Assembly: GCA_964397305.1 (NCBI GenBank)
Contig: CAYNIP010000012.1
Coordinates: 39,868 to 103,867, forward strand
Direction of reading: 5' to 3'
DNA: 64,000 bases
From: JAAUTY01 sp964397305
GTDB taxonomy: Bacteria > Cyanobacteriota > Cyanobacteriia > Cyanobacteriales > Spirulinaceae
Shown: one piece after another, positions 44,010-52,803 of the stretch
Position numbering within the stretch: position 1 is the first letter of the stretch
How the letters are laid out: each line of letters starts with the position of its first letter
Notes under the pieces: model-generated
Databases searched by the model: none
Told to the model about the DNA's origin: nothing
What the model saw: only the letters and a program-made list of their open reading frames with translations
Made by a program: the position numbers and the translations under genes

Positions 44010-44091
44010 GGGGGCATCTCAGTTATGCGAGGGCATCCTCTCGGGCTGGGAGAGCGATTTGGGCTTAGGATTGCCACAGTGAGATTTACCC
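44010..44091 (+). mobile_element. Degenerate family A-like element
   Basis: 82 bp with ends GGGGGCATCTCA and TGAGATTTACCC. The interior is changed to a CTCTCGGGCTGGGAGAG hairpin. No target duplication visible. Confidence 0.55.
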
Positions 44092-44101
44092 CCTCACACC
44101 A

Positions 44102-44131
44102 CCTCTTTGCTCCAAAACAAAGTGCTATAGT
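44102..44131 (+). promoter_or_regulatory. Duplicate of the extended -10 promoter
   Basis: TGCTATAGT (44123-44131) is the counterpart of 41363-41371. If active it would transcribe through the element array toward the histidine kinase. Confidence 0.35.
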
Positions 44132-44270
44132 GAAGTTGGTATAAACGCTTAGGTCTTAAGACTTAACGTTCCTCAGTACCTGCATCTCGATCTTCTTAAA
44201 CGTCTGGGTTTCCGCATTGGCTTGATCTAAAAGTCATCTGGCTTCAGCAGCTTGGGCCTCTAACCTGATG

Positions 44271-44696
44271 GGGTGCATCTCAGTTGGGCAAGTTGGCCCT
44301 CATCCCCCGGCCCCTTCTCCCAAGTAGGGCGAAGGGGAGTTTCCACAGTAGTCGGCCCTCATCCCCTGGCCCCTTCTTCCAAGTAGGGCGAAGGGGAGTT
44401 TCCAAAGTAGTCGGCCCTCATCCCCTGGCCCCTGCTCCCAAGTAGGGCGAAGGGGAGTCTCCAAAGTAGTTGGCCCTCATCCCCTGGCCCCTTCTTCCAA
44501 GTAGGGCGAAGGGGAGTTTCCAAAGTNNNNNNNNNNNNNNNNNNNNNNNNNNNNNNNNNNNNNNNNNNNNNNNNNNNNNNNNNNNNNNNNNNNNNNNNNN
44601 NNNNNNNNNNNNNNNNNNNNNNNNNNAGTCGGCCCTCATCCCCTGGCCCCTGCTTCCAAGTAGGGCGAAGGGGAGTTTCCAAAGTGAGATGCACCC
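44271..44696 (+). mobile_element. Family A element with internally amplified 59-bp tandem array
   Basis: Ends GGGTGCATCTCA and TGAGATGCACCC. The flanks ACCTGATG(G) from 44263 and ACCTGATGG from 44697 form an 8-9 bp duplication. Inside, the unit starting GTCGGCCCTCATCCCC repeats with a period of exactly 59 bp (44351, 44410, 44469), runs into 100 N, and resumes at 44628. Each unit contains the CCCCTTC/GAAGGGG hairpin. Confidence 0.9.
44527..44626. other. Assembly gap (100 N) inside the tandem array
   Basis: Exactly 100 N, so a size placeholder. The 59-bp periodicity is not in register across the gap (100 is not a multiple of 59), so the true length is unknown. Confidence 0.98.
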
Positions 44697-44877
44697 ACCT
44701 GATGGCCTGCTCCAAAGCCTGAAACTCTTAGTAATCTGTAGGTTGAGTTAACGCAGAAAACCTAACGCGATCTTGGCTGCTGTTGGGTTTTGCGCTGCTA
44801 GGCTCAACCTTAACCTAGCGTCAAAATATGTTAGGCAGCTAGGTTCCCACTCCGCCCCTGTCCGAGGACTTGAAAAG

Positions 44878-47800
44878 ATGGTTATGCGTCGTGAACTGCT
44901 CCTCAGTAGCAATGACTTCATACAGTGCTTTGAGGGCTTTAGTGAAGGGCTGTGGCAGTGGGACAGTTGCCAAGACATTCTCTGGCTCTCGCCGAAGCTA
45001 GTGACCCGCTTGGGCTATGACCCCGCTTTAGCCGCAAGCCTGACCCGTGACCAGTTCCTCGCTTGGGTCAACCCTGAGGATCGGCCCTGCCTTCAGGCAG
45101 CGCTCCAGCCGCCAAGCGGCGCTGACCCGCCGCCGCCCCTAGAGTTCCGCCTTCAGCACCAGGACGGCTCAGAGCATTGGCTACGCTGCCGCAGCCAATG
45201 GCTTCAGGATACTCGATCGCAGCCCCCGCAGTTGGTGAGTGTGGTGGTGGAGTGGCGGGAACCAAAGCAGCTCGGACAGAGCGTTGACAGGCTCTCAGAA
45301 CTCCAGGAACTGCTCTTCAATGAATTGAGCGATGCTCTTTTCTTTGTAGACATCATAACATTGCGAACCTTGGCTTGTAATGAACAAGCGCGGTGGCTTT
45401 TTGAGGCCGAGAGCCGAGCGGATCTGGTTGGCATCGAAGGGCACACGCTCCAGAAACAGCCGTTTACGGCGGCGGAGCTAGAAGCCCTTGAGGAGACTTT
45501 AGATGCGCGTGGTGTGTGGGGAGCAGAAGTCGCCTATCGCACTTTGAAAGGGCGGGAATTTTGGGGGGATCTAGTGATTAAGCGCCTGACCCTGGGGGGT
45601 GAGACCTTCAATCTGGTGCGGGTGGTGGACATCACGGAGCGCCAAGCCGCCGCGATCGCCCTCCAACGCCAGGCCGAGCAGGAGCGGGCCTTCAGTGAGG
45701 TGGTCCAGGCCCTCCGCAGCTCCCTCGACCTCGATGAGGTGTTCAGGATCGCCACCCAGGCCATTGCCCAGCTCCTGCCGGGGGAGGTGTCGATCGTGCA
45801 GTACTTGCCGGAGGAGCAGTGCTGGCGGTCTCGGGTTATTTGGAGTGAGAAATCCTATGGTCTCAAGCTGGAAGCCGACATTCCCGACGCTGGAAACCCA
45901 ATTGCGGCCCGCCTCAAGCAAGGGCAAGTGGTGCAGATCAACGACACCCTTGAAATCGAGGACCCGATCAATCGCGGCTTGGCCGAGAGCTTTCCCGGGG
46001 CCTGGCTCCTGGTGCCAATCACTGTCCAGGATCAGGTTTGGGGCAGTTTGACCCTGGCGCGCCCCCATCAGACTACCCCTTGGCCGGCCGATGAGGTGGC
46101 CCTGGCCCGGCGGGTAGCGGCTCAATTGGCGATCGCCATCTACCAGGCCCACCTCTACCAACAACTCCAAGCTGCCCACGAACGCTACGAGCTGGTGTTG
46201 CAGAGTGGGGGCGAAGGGATCTGGGACTGGAATCCGCAGACAGGAACCGCCATCGTGTCGGCTCGCTACTGGGAGATCTTGGGCTATCACGATCAGTCCC
46301 TGGTGACTGAGTTTGAGGTCGAGTTTCAGCGGGTTCACCCGGAGGATCGAGAGCGGTTGCAAGCGGCCCTCCAGCAACACTTGACGGCCAATCAGCCCTA
46401 TGAGCTAGAAATCCGCCTTCAGGGCCAAGACGGGGACTACATCTGGGTACGGCTCTGTGGCCAAGTAATCCGAGATGCCCAAGGCCAACCGCTGCGAATG
46501 CTGGGAACGATGGCGGATATCACCGAGCGCCAGCAAGCGGAGGCCGTCTTGAAGCACCGGGAGCAGGCGTTTCGCGCCTTGGCGGAAAACTCGCCAGACT
46601 GCATCATGCGCTGCGATCGCCAGTTTCGCTTCCTCTATGTCAACCCCGCTGTAGCGGCGATCGCCGGCCTGCCGACCACCGCGTTCTTGGGGAAAACCAG
46701 CCAGGACTTGGGATTTCCGGCTCCCCTGGTTAACCTCTGGCACGGCGCGATGGCCGCAGTGTTTGCCACCGGTCAAGGCAAGGCTTTGGAGTATAGTCTG
46801 CCCAGTCCGATAGGTGAAGCCCGGTTTTCCTCTCGCGTCGTGCCCGAATTTGACGCGGAGGGAAGCGTCTGCTCTATCCTGATCGCCGCCCGGGATATCA
46901 CGGATCTGAAACGAGCCCAGGACGCGCTGCTTTACCAAGCAGAGCGGGAGCATACCCTCTGGCGGGTGGCCCAGAGCGTCCGAGCCAGCCTGGATCTCGA
47001 GGCGATTCTCCCCACCGCCGTGGTTGAAGTGCAGCGCACCCTCAACGCCGATCGCACCCTCATCTACCGCCTCCACCCAAATCGCACGGGGGTGATTATT
47101 CAGGAAGCCGTGCAACCGGAGTACCCGCCCACCCTAGGAATGCAGCTCGACGGTTCCTGCTTCCAAGCGGAGTGCTACGACTTTTACAGCCAGGGACAGC
47201 CTCGTGTCATTGCTGACGTGGCCCGGGAGGACTGGCCTCCTTGCATGGTCGAGCTGATGGCGCGCTTGCGGGTGCGCTCGAGCCTGATCGCCCCCATCCT
47301 ACAACCCCAAGGCGACCAGCCGCCCCATCTCTGGGGGCTCCTCATTGTCCATGCCTGCGCTGCGCCCCGGGACTGGCGGCCGGAGGAAGCCGATTTGTTG
47401 CAGCACATGGCCGACCAGTTGGCGATCGCCATTCACCAGGCCACCCTCTTCGAGCAACTCCAGCAAGAACTCCAAGAACGCCAGCAGGCTCAACAGCAGC
47501 TCACCCAGCGCAATCAAGAGCTGGCTATTTCTAACAAAAAACTGGCCCAGGCCACCCGCCTCAAGGACGAATTCCTCGCCACCATGAGCCACGAAATCCG
47601 CACGCCGATGAACGGCGTGCTGGGAATGCTGACCCTGTTGCAAGCGACCGACCTCGACCACCAGCAGCGGCTGCAAGTGGATCTAGCCCGCTCCAGTGCC
47701 GAGTCCCTGCTGAACCTTCTGAACGACATTCTCGACTTCTCGAAAGTGGAGGCCGGGAAACTCGATCTAGAAGCCATCGACTTCGACCTGCACCACCACC

Positions 47801-49614
47801 TGGAAACCTTAGCCAACACCATGGCCCTCAAGGCCCAGGAAAAAGGCCTCGAGCTCATCCTCGACCTACATAACCTCCCCCCGCGCCTCGTCAAGGGCGA
47901 CCCCGGCCGCCTGCGCCAAATCCTCACCAACCTGGTGGGCAATGCGCTCAAGTTCACTGAACAGGGCGTCGTGATCATCCAGTGCCACCTCCAGACCCTC
48001 GGGGATGGTCTCTGGTTCATGGGCTCCGTGCGCGACACGGGGATCGGCATTCCCCCCGAGAAGCTGGCCTCTTTGTTCGACTCGTTTACCCAGGCCGATA
48101 CCAGCACCACCCGCAAGTATGGCGGCACCGGTCTCGGGCTCGCCATCGTCCGCAAGTTGTGCGGTCTGATGGATGGGAGCGTCCGGGTGGAGAGCGCCCC
48201 TGGTCAAGGCAGTTGCTTTGAGTTCACAGCGCGCCTCCAGCCCAGTTCCGCAACCCTTCTCCCCTGGCCGCCCCTGCCCCCGAGCCTGAAGCGGGTGCTG
48301 GTGGTTGATCCCCAGGCGATGAGCGGGGCCGCTCTCTGCCAACAGTTACAGCAGTGGGGGTTGACCGCTCAGGCTACCACCACGGTTTCCCAGGCCTCGG
48401 AGTTGTGCCGGCAGGGGCTCGAGGCCGACCCCGAGGCTCTGCCCTTTGACGTTATCATCCTGGACTGGCAAAGTCTGGAACAAGACGAAATCCGCCAGGG
48501 CCAGGGCCGCCAAACTCAGGAACCTTGGCCAGCGATTCCCTGGCTGCTGCTGGTTCCCCTCAGCCAACAACACCAAGTTCAGGATTACCGAGCTTGGGGC
48601 TTTCATGCCTGCCTGACCAAACCGGTCATCCCTAGGGTCTTGCGGCGGGTGCTCGCGACACTGGAACTGAGTACCTTTACCCCCCGACCTCTGCTCCCCC
48701 CAGGAGCAGGGGCGGTAGCAGCCCCCCTCCCCCCGGAAGAGGGATTGAGGGGGAGGGCTGCTGCAAAGCCCCTCGCCCTCGAGGAGACACCCACCCCTCT
48801 CTCGCCCCTGACAACCCCGCCCGTGTGGCCGCCCCAGACACGCCTGTTGCTGGTCGAAGACAATCCCGTGAATCAACTGGTGGCCCAGGGCCTGCTCCAG
48901 CGCCTTGGTCTGGCGGTCGAGAGTGTGGTGAATGGCCGCGAGGCCTTGCAGGCCCTAGCCCAGGCCCCGGCCGAGCAACCCTATACGCTGATCCTGATGG
49001 ATTGTCTGATGCCGGACCTAGACGGCTACGAGACCAGCCGCCAGATCCGGGCCGGGGGGGCGGGCGATCGCTACCGCAACATCCCGATCATTGCCATGAC
49101 GGCCAATGCCAGGTTCGGCAACCGGGAGCAATGCCTCGCGGCGGGCATGAACGACTATTTGACCAAACCCATTGATCCCCCGGCCCTGACCAAGGCCCTC
49201 CAGCGCTGGCTGCTGTCCTCGGCGATCGCCTCAGAATCCTCAAGTAGCCCTGACTCCCACAAGGCTCCCCCAGTCTTTGACACGGCCACCCTGCTGGAGC
49301 GCTTCAGCGGCTATGAGGAATTGGCCCTGGATACCTGTCGCTTTGCCCTCCGCTCCCTGCCCCAGCAGCTTCGCGCCCTCGATCGCCTGCTGGCCGCGGG
49401 AGATGCTGAGATCGTCGCCTGCAAGGTTCACGGCATCAAAGGGGCTGCGGCCAATGTCACGGGAGAAGCCCTGCGGGCGGTGGCCTTCGCCCTCGAGCAG
49501 CGCGCGAAGGCGGGGGATCTAGAAACGGTGAGTCGTCGTAAGGCTGAGCTGGAAGCGGAATGGGGGCGGCTCGAGCAGGCAATTCAGGCTTGGTTGCGGG
49601 ACTACGACTCGTGA
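44878..49614 (+). CDS. Hybrid sensor histidine kinase with PAS, GAF, two receiver and HPt domains
   Basis: 1578 aa from ATG 44878, chosen for GAGGA about 9 nt upstream; a TTG at 44773 would add 35 residues. Order: PAS (about 15-115), a PAS-like domain (about 135-245), GAF (about 265-430), PAS/PAC (about 435-555; HPEDRERLQ...GTMADITERQ), PAS (about 560-690), GAF (about 700-870), HisKA with His905 (MSHEIRTPMNG), HATPase (GNALKFTEQGV; DTGIGIPPEKL; GGTGLGLAI). A receiver follows whose acidic pocket is altered (LVVDPQ, IILDWQ), then a repeat-derived linker. The second receiver is intact with Asp1375 (MDCLMPDLDG). The last domain is HPt with His1518 (KVHGIKGAAAN). The second GAF lacks a clear bilin Cys. 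Signal unknown. Confidence 0.94.
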   Translation: MVMRRELLLSSNDFIQCFEGFSEGLWQWDSCQDILWLSPKLVTRLGYDPALAASLTRDQFLAWVNPEDRPCLQAALQPPSGADPPPPLEFRLQHQDGSEHWLRCRSQWLQDTRSQPPQLVSVVVEWREPKQLGQSVDRLSELQELLFNELSDALFFVDIITLRTLACNEQARWLFEAESRADLVGIEGHTLQKQPFTAAELEALEETLDARGVWGAEVAYRTLKGREFWGDLVIKRLTLGGETFNLVRVVDITERQAAAIALQRQAEQERAFSEVVQALRSSLDLDEVFRIATQAIAQLLPGEVSIVQYLPEEQCWRSRVIWSEKSYGLKLEADIPDAGNPIAARLKQGQVVQINDTLEIEDPINRGLAESFPGAWLLVPITVQDQVWGSLTLARPHQTTPWPADEVALARRVAAQLAIAIYQAHLYQQLQAAHERYELVLQSGGEGIWDWNPQTGTAIVSARYWEILGYHDQSLVTEFEVEFQRVHPEDRERLQAALQQHLTANQPYELEIRLQGQDGDYIWVRLCGQVIRDAQGQPLRMLGTMADITERQQAEAVLKHREQAFRALAENSPDCIMRCDRQFRFLYVNPAVAAIAGLPTTAFLGKTSQDLGFPAPLVNLWHGAMAAVFATGQGKALEYSLPSPIGEARFSSRVVPEFDAEGSVCSILIAARDITDLKRAQDALLYQAEREHTLWRVAQSVRASLDLEAILPTAVVEVQRTLNADRTLIYRLHPNRTGVIIQEAVQPEYPPTLGMQLDGSCFQAECYDFYSQGQPRVIADVAREDWPPCMVELMARLRVRSSLIAPILQPQGDQPPHLWGLLIVHACAAPRDWRPEEADLLQHMADQLAIAIHQATLFEQLQQELQERQQAQQQLTQRNQELAISNKKLAQATRLKDEFLATMSHEIRTPMNGVLGMLTLLQATDLDHQQRLQVDLARSSAESLLNLLNDILDFSKVEAGKLDLEAIDFDLHHHLETLANTMALKAQEKGLELILDLHNLPPRLVKGDPGRLRQILTNLVGNALKFTEQGVVIIQCHLQTLGDGLWFMGSVRDTGIGIPPEKLASLFDSFTQADTSTTRKYGGTGLGLAIVRKLCGLMDGSVRVESAPGQGSCFEFTARLQPSSATLLPWPPLPPSLKRVLVVDPQAMSGAALCQQLQQWGLTAQATTTVSQASELCRQGLEADPEALPFDVIILDWQSLEQDEIRQGQGRQTQEPWPAIPWLLLVPLSQQHQVQDYRAWGFHACLTKPVIPRVLRRVLATLELSTFTPRPLLPPGAGAVAAPLPPEEGLRGRAAAKPLALEETPTPLSPLTTPPVWPPQTRLLLVEDNPVNQLVAQGLLQRLGLAVESVVNGREALQALAQAPAEQPYTLILMDCLMPDLDGYETSRQIRAGGAGDRYRNIPIIAMTANARFGNREQCLAAGMNDYLTKPIDPPALTKALQRWLLSSAIASESSSSPDSHKAPPVFDTATLLERFSGYEELALDTCRFALRSLPQQLRALDRLLAAGDAEIVACKVHGIKGAAANVTGEALRAVAFALEQRAKAGDLETVSRRKAELEAEWGRLEQAIQAWLRDYDS
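48686..48785 (+). repeat. Repeat-derived linker between the kinase receivers
   Basis: Contains strong inverted repeats (CTGCTCCCCCC/GGAGCAGGGG and GCAGCCC.../...GGGCTGC) like the intergenic elements. It is translated in frame as a Pro/Gly/Ala/Leu linker at residues about 1270-1302 (LLPPGAGAVAAPLPPEEGLR) between the two receivers. Confidence 0.6.
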
Positions 49615-51281
49615 GCGGGGGGCTCGGGTCGCGATTCGGGCTCGGGGGGGGAACCATTTTGGTGGGCGAGCCAGGTGGTGACTTGGCCGGAGAGCTGCTG
49701 GAGCGATCGCGCCAGGTCCGGCGAGAGTTCCAGGGGCAGGGCCCCCGAGCGCAGGTGGAGGTCCCGCTGGGGAAAGGGCACTTCGATGTCCTGGTCCTGC
49801 AAACAGCGCTGGATGGCAAAGTAGAGGTCGCTCTTGATCTGAAATTGCTTGGGGGGGTCGGCGATCCACACCAGGAGGTCAAACTTGAGGGCACTATCGC
49901 CAAATTCTCGGAAAAACACCGTCGGCTCGGGCTGACTGAGGACATTGGGATGGGAGCGGGCGGCTGCTAGCAGGGCCTGACGCACTCCCTCGGGGGAGGC
50001 CCGGTAGGAGACCCCCACGGGCAGCCGCAGCCGGGAGACGGGATTGCCGTGGCTCCAGTTGATCACCTCGGATTCCAGGAAGCGGGAGTTGGGCAAAATA
50101 ATCGAAATCTCGTCCACAGTGCGAATCTCGGTGCTGCGGACACTGATCCGTTCCACCGTGCCCACCAGGCCGCCGACATCGACAAAATCCCCCACCTGGA
50201 TCGGTCGCTCAAAGATCAGCACCACGCCGCTGATAAATTCTTTGGCCACGCCCTGGAGACCCAAGCTGATCCCAACCCCCAGCACACTGGCAAAGACGGT
50301 TAGGGAGCTGAGGTTGAGGCCCCAGAGTTGCAGCACCACGATCGTGCCGATGAAGAGCAGGAGATAGTTGCTGATCAGGGCGACGGTGGCCTGGGCGGAG
50401 CGACTGAGGCCCGTGAAGGCCAGGAGGCGCGATCGCAGCAAGCGGCGCAGGCTTCGCACCAGCACGACCATGGCCGCAAACAGGGCTAGTAGGATCAGAA
50501 TATCCAGTAGGGAATACTGGTTTTCTCCCAGGGGAATGGCTTTCGAGATCAGGCTGAATTGCAGGGCCCTGACCACTTGGGCGGCGATCGCCTGGCCCAG
50601 GTGGCGGGTTTGGGGCCAGAGGGTGCTGATGTAGAACAGGGTGCTCAGGGCAATCAGACCTCGCAGCACGGCCAGGAGAGCCCGGGAGCTGATCCGCACC
50701 CCTCGGAAATACCCCTCGGTTTCCCAGAGTTGCGGCCCCCAACGCTGCCGCGCGAGGCTGAGACCCCACTGCCGCAGCCAGCCCAGCAGCCCCGCCGTTC
50801 CCAAGGCCGCCCCCAGGGCCCCGGCCGCCCGCAACCCCGCTTGCCGGAGGTAGGCCGGCGATCGCTGGTACTGGGCCCGTTCCAGGGCCGCTTCGACAGT
50901 TGCCGCCCAGCGCCGCGCCTGGTCCTCGAGGTCACGTCCGGCGGGAACATCTTCTGGCGTCACCGAGAGCAGGTGCTGCTCGTTGACGCGGATGATCGGC
51001 ACGACGGGTTCATAGTCCACGGTGACGGTGGCGGTTTCGTCCAGGGCGATCGCCTGGCGCAGGATCTGGTTCGCTTCCTCAGCCCGCTCTTGGGCGCTGA
51101 AGCGACCGGAGCTACTGACTTGAAAGAGGGTGATCCCGTCCAGGTGAATGGAGGCGGTGGTGGTCTCGTTGTTGGCGATCGCCGGGAGCAGGGAGAGGCT
51201 GTAGACGAGGGCGATGGCGACAAGCAGTGCTTGTAGCAAGCGACGACGGGAGCGCAGCAAGCAGCGACACAGTTTCAACAC
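49602..51281 (-). CDS. MscS family mechanosensitive ion channel
   Basis: 559 aa with a putative signal sequence (residues 16-36), a periplasmic domain (about 37-150), four to five transmembrane helices and the MscS pore helix (LTVFASVLGVGISLGLQGVAKEFISG). The beta domain has FERPIQVGDFVDVGGLVGTVERISVRSTEIRTVD and IILPNSRFLESEVINWSH. Opens under membrane tension to release solutes. The C-terminus is Pro/Glu-rich. Its stop overlaps the convergent kinase stop by 13 nt. It follows the AI-2E permease gene by 4 nt and is presumably co-transcribed. Confidence 0.95.
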   Translation of the reverse strand: MLKLCRCLLRSRRRLLQALLVAIALVYSLSLLPAIANNETTTASIHLDGITLFQVSSSGRFSAQERAEEANQILRQAIALDETATVTVDYEPVVPIIRVNEQHLLSVTPEDVPAGRDLEDQARRWAATVEAALERAQYQRSPAYLRQAGLRAAGALGAALGTAGLLGWLRQWGLSLARQRWGPQLWETEGYFRGVRISSRALLAVLRGLIALSTLFYISTLWPQTRHLGQAIAAQVVRALQFSLISKAIPLGENQYSLLDILILLALFAAMVVLVRSLRRLLRSRLLAFTGLSRSAQATVALISNYLLLFIGTIVVLQLWGLNLSSLTVFASVLGVGISLGLQGVAKEFISGVVLIFERPIQVGDFVDVGGLVGTVERISVRSTEIRTVDEISIILPNSRFLESEVINWSHGNPVSRLRLPVGVSYRASPEGVRQALLAAARSHPNVLSQPEPTVFFREFGDSALKFDLLVWIADPPKQFQIKSDLYFAIQRCLQDQDIEVPFPQRDLHLRSGALPLELSPDLARSLQQLSGQVTTWLAHQNGSPPEPESRPEPPAHES

Positions 51282-51285
51282 GAAG

Positions 51286-52401
51286 TTAACCCTTGAGCGA
51301 CGGCGCCGGCAGCGGTGGAGCTGGCAAGGCTTGCTCCTGCTGACGGGCCCGTTCTGCTTTGGGTTGCAGGTACAGATTTTCTAGCAGCACCGAGCTCCCT
51401 GCGACCCAGGGCGGCACGATCAGCGCGCCAATGATGCCCAAGAGTTGTGCCCCGCCCAAGACGGCCAGCAGTTGGTACAGGGGCGGTACGCGCACGCTAC
51501 TACCCACCAGCAGGGGATCGAGGACATAGGTTTCGACGTTTTGCACCACCACGAACAGTAGCAACACCCAGAGGAACAGCCAGCCCCCTTCGGGGACCGC
51601 CACGATCAGGGCCGGAATCGCGCCGAGCACGGGGCCAAAGAAGGGGATCAGGTTCGTAATGCCGGCGATCGCCCCCAGGCCTAAGGCAAACTCCTTCAGG
51701 CCCAGCAACCGCAGGCCGAAGCTCGTGCCAACAGCCAGCAGGGTTGAGACCAGCAGCCGCCCCTGGATATAGCCCCCCATGCGCTGGGCCATGGGCTCCA
51801 CCTGGGCCGCCAAGCGCGTGTCCCAGGGTTCCGGGAAGAGGCTGACGAGGCCCCGTACCAGCTTTTCTGAGCCCGCCAGCATATAGCCCGACAGCAGCAG
51901 GGCCAGGATCAGGTTCAGGGTCCCGGTGATGATGCCCCGCGAGAGACCGTAGGAGCGGATCAAGAGTTCCCGAGAGGTACGGAAGGCCCAGCCCGTCAGG
52001 GCCTGGAAGTTGAGCAGTTGATTCACCTGCTCCAACACCTGGGGATCGCGAAGGCCCAGGCGGAGGATGGACTCTTGGGCCAGGACATCTAAGGCTTCGA
52101 GATAGCCGGGGAGCCGCCGGGCGAGGCGCTGAATCTGCTCGATCACGGTGGGACCGATGAGGAGGCCGAGGCCGGTCAGGCCGGCCAGGAGGCCGAGGTA
52201 GACCAAGATCACGGCCAGCCAGCGGGGCATCCCCAGGGCTTCGGCGCGGCGAATCGTTGGGGCGAGGGTGGCGGCGATGATCGTGGCGATCGCTAAGGCT
52301 ACCACGAGGCCCCGTAGTTGCCAGAGGACGAGTAGAAGGAGGCTGCTAGCGGCGATCACCAGCAGTGTCGAAGTCGCAAGGGTAATGCGGCGTTCAGGCA
52401 T
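51286..52401 (-). CDS. AI-2E family (PerM/TqsA-like) transporter
   Basis: 371 aa from ATG 52399-52401 (MPERRITLATSTLLVIAA); the open frame to 52437 adds 12 residues. Eight hydrophobic helices are typical of the family, with the signature LGAIAGITNLIPFFGPVLGAIPALIVA and DPLLVGSSVRVPPLYQLLAVLGG. Members export AI-2, Na+/H+ or other solutes; the substrate here is unknown. First gene of a two-gene unit with MscS. Confidence 0.92.
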   Translation of the reverse strand: MPERRITLATSTLLVIAASSLLLLVLWQLRGLVVALAIATIIAATLAPTIRRAEALGMPRWLAVILVYLGLLAGLTGLGLLIGPTVIEQIQRLARRLPGYLEALDVLAQESILRLGLRDPQVLEQVNQLLNFQALTGWAFRTSRELLIRSYGLSRGIITGTLNLILALLLSGYMLAGSEKLVRGLVSLFPEPWDTRLAAQVEPMAQRMGGYIQGRLLVSTLLAVGTSFGLRLLGLKEFALGLGAIAGITNLIPFFGPVLGAIPALIVAVPEGGWLFLWVLLLFVVVQNVETYVLDPLLVGSSVRVPPLYQLLAVLGGAQLLGIIGALIVPPWVAGSSVLLENLYLQPKAERARQQEQALPAPPLPAPSLKG

Positions 52402-52803
52402 AGGGGCAGAGGTTGAGCAGCGGATACGCGGCCGCAAACCGGCCTCAGCCCTAGGATACCAAGCGAGAGCCCTGGCGATCCGGATCGCCAGCCCCCCAGG
52501 GTTCAGCGCACGGCGGTCCGGGGATCTCGAGCAGACCGAGCGGCGATCTAAATCGCTGAATCTCTCGATCTCAGTGCGTTCAAAGTCGCAGTGAAACTGT
52601 CATCATAGGACTATAAGGTTCAGCACAAATCGCAACTTTTTTTAGCGATTTACGGTGCCAAATCGACTCATTTCCAGCCGGGAAATGGCTCCCACAAGAC
52701 CACAGCATTGGGCCGTAAGGCCGAGTCAAAATCAGACGATCTGGATCGGAACGACTGCGGACAATTCAGTATTGTCACCCATGGTTTTTTTGGAGGTTGG
52801 ATC
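52402..52803. promoter_or_regulatory. Divergent intergenic region between permease and HD-related gene
   Basis: 402 nt. An AT-richer stretch at 52590-52660 (CATCATAGGACTATAAGGTT, then AACTTTTTTTAGCG) is the probable promoter area. GGAGG at about 52792 sits before ATG 52804. No gene seen. Confidence 0.4.

Larger units (their letters stand above)
42265..44735. repeat. Duplicated segment, copy 2, expanded by element insertions
   Basis: Counterpart of 40253-41463 but about twice as long, because two family A elements (42902, 44271), a degenerate family A-like unit (44010) and an ISL3-like element (43623) were inserted. Copy 1 has none of them. No gene other than the truncated sigma copy was found in it. 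Confidence 0.8.

Noticed and set aside
44351..44690. Tandem array considered as a CRISPR
   Set aside because: The 59-bp units are contiguous with no unique spacers, and they lie inside element ends.
46978..47460. Second GAF of the kinase as a bilin-binding cyanobacteriochrome domain
   Set aside because: The general GAF pattern and HAC near the end are present, but the conserved chromophore Cys-His pair is not.
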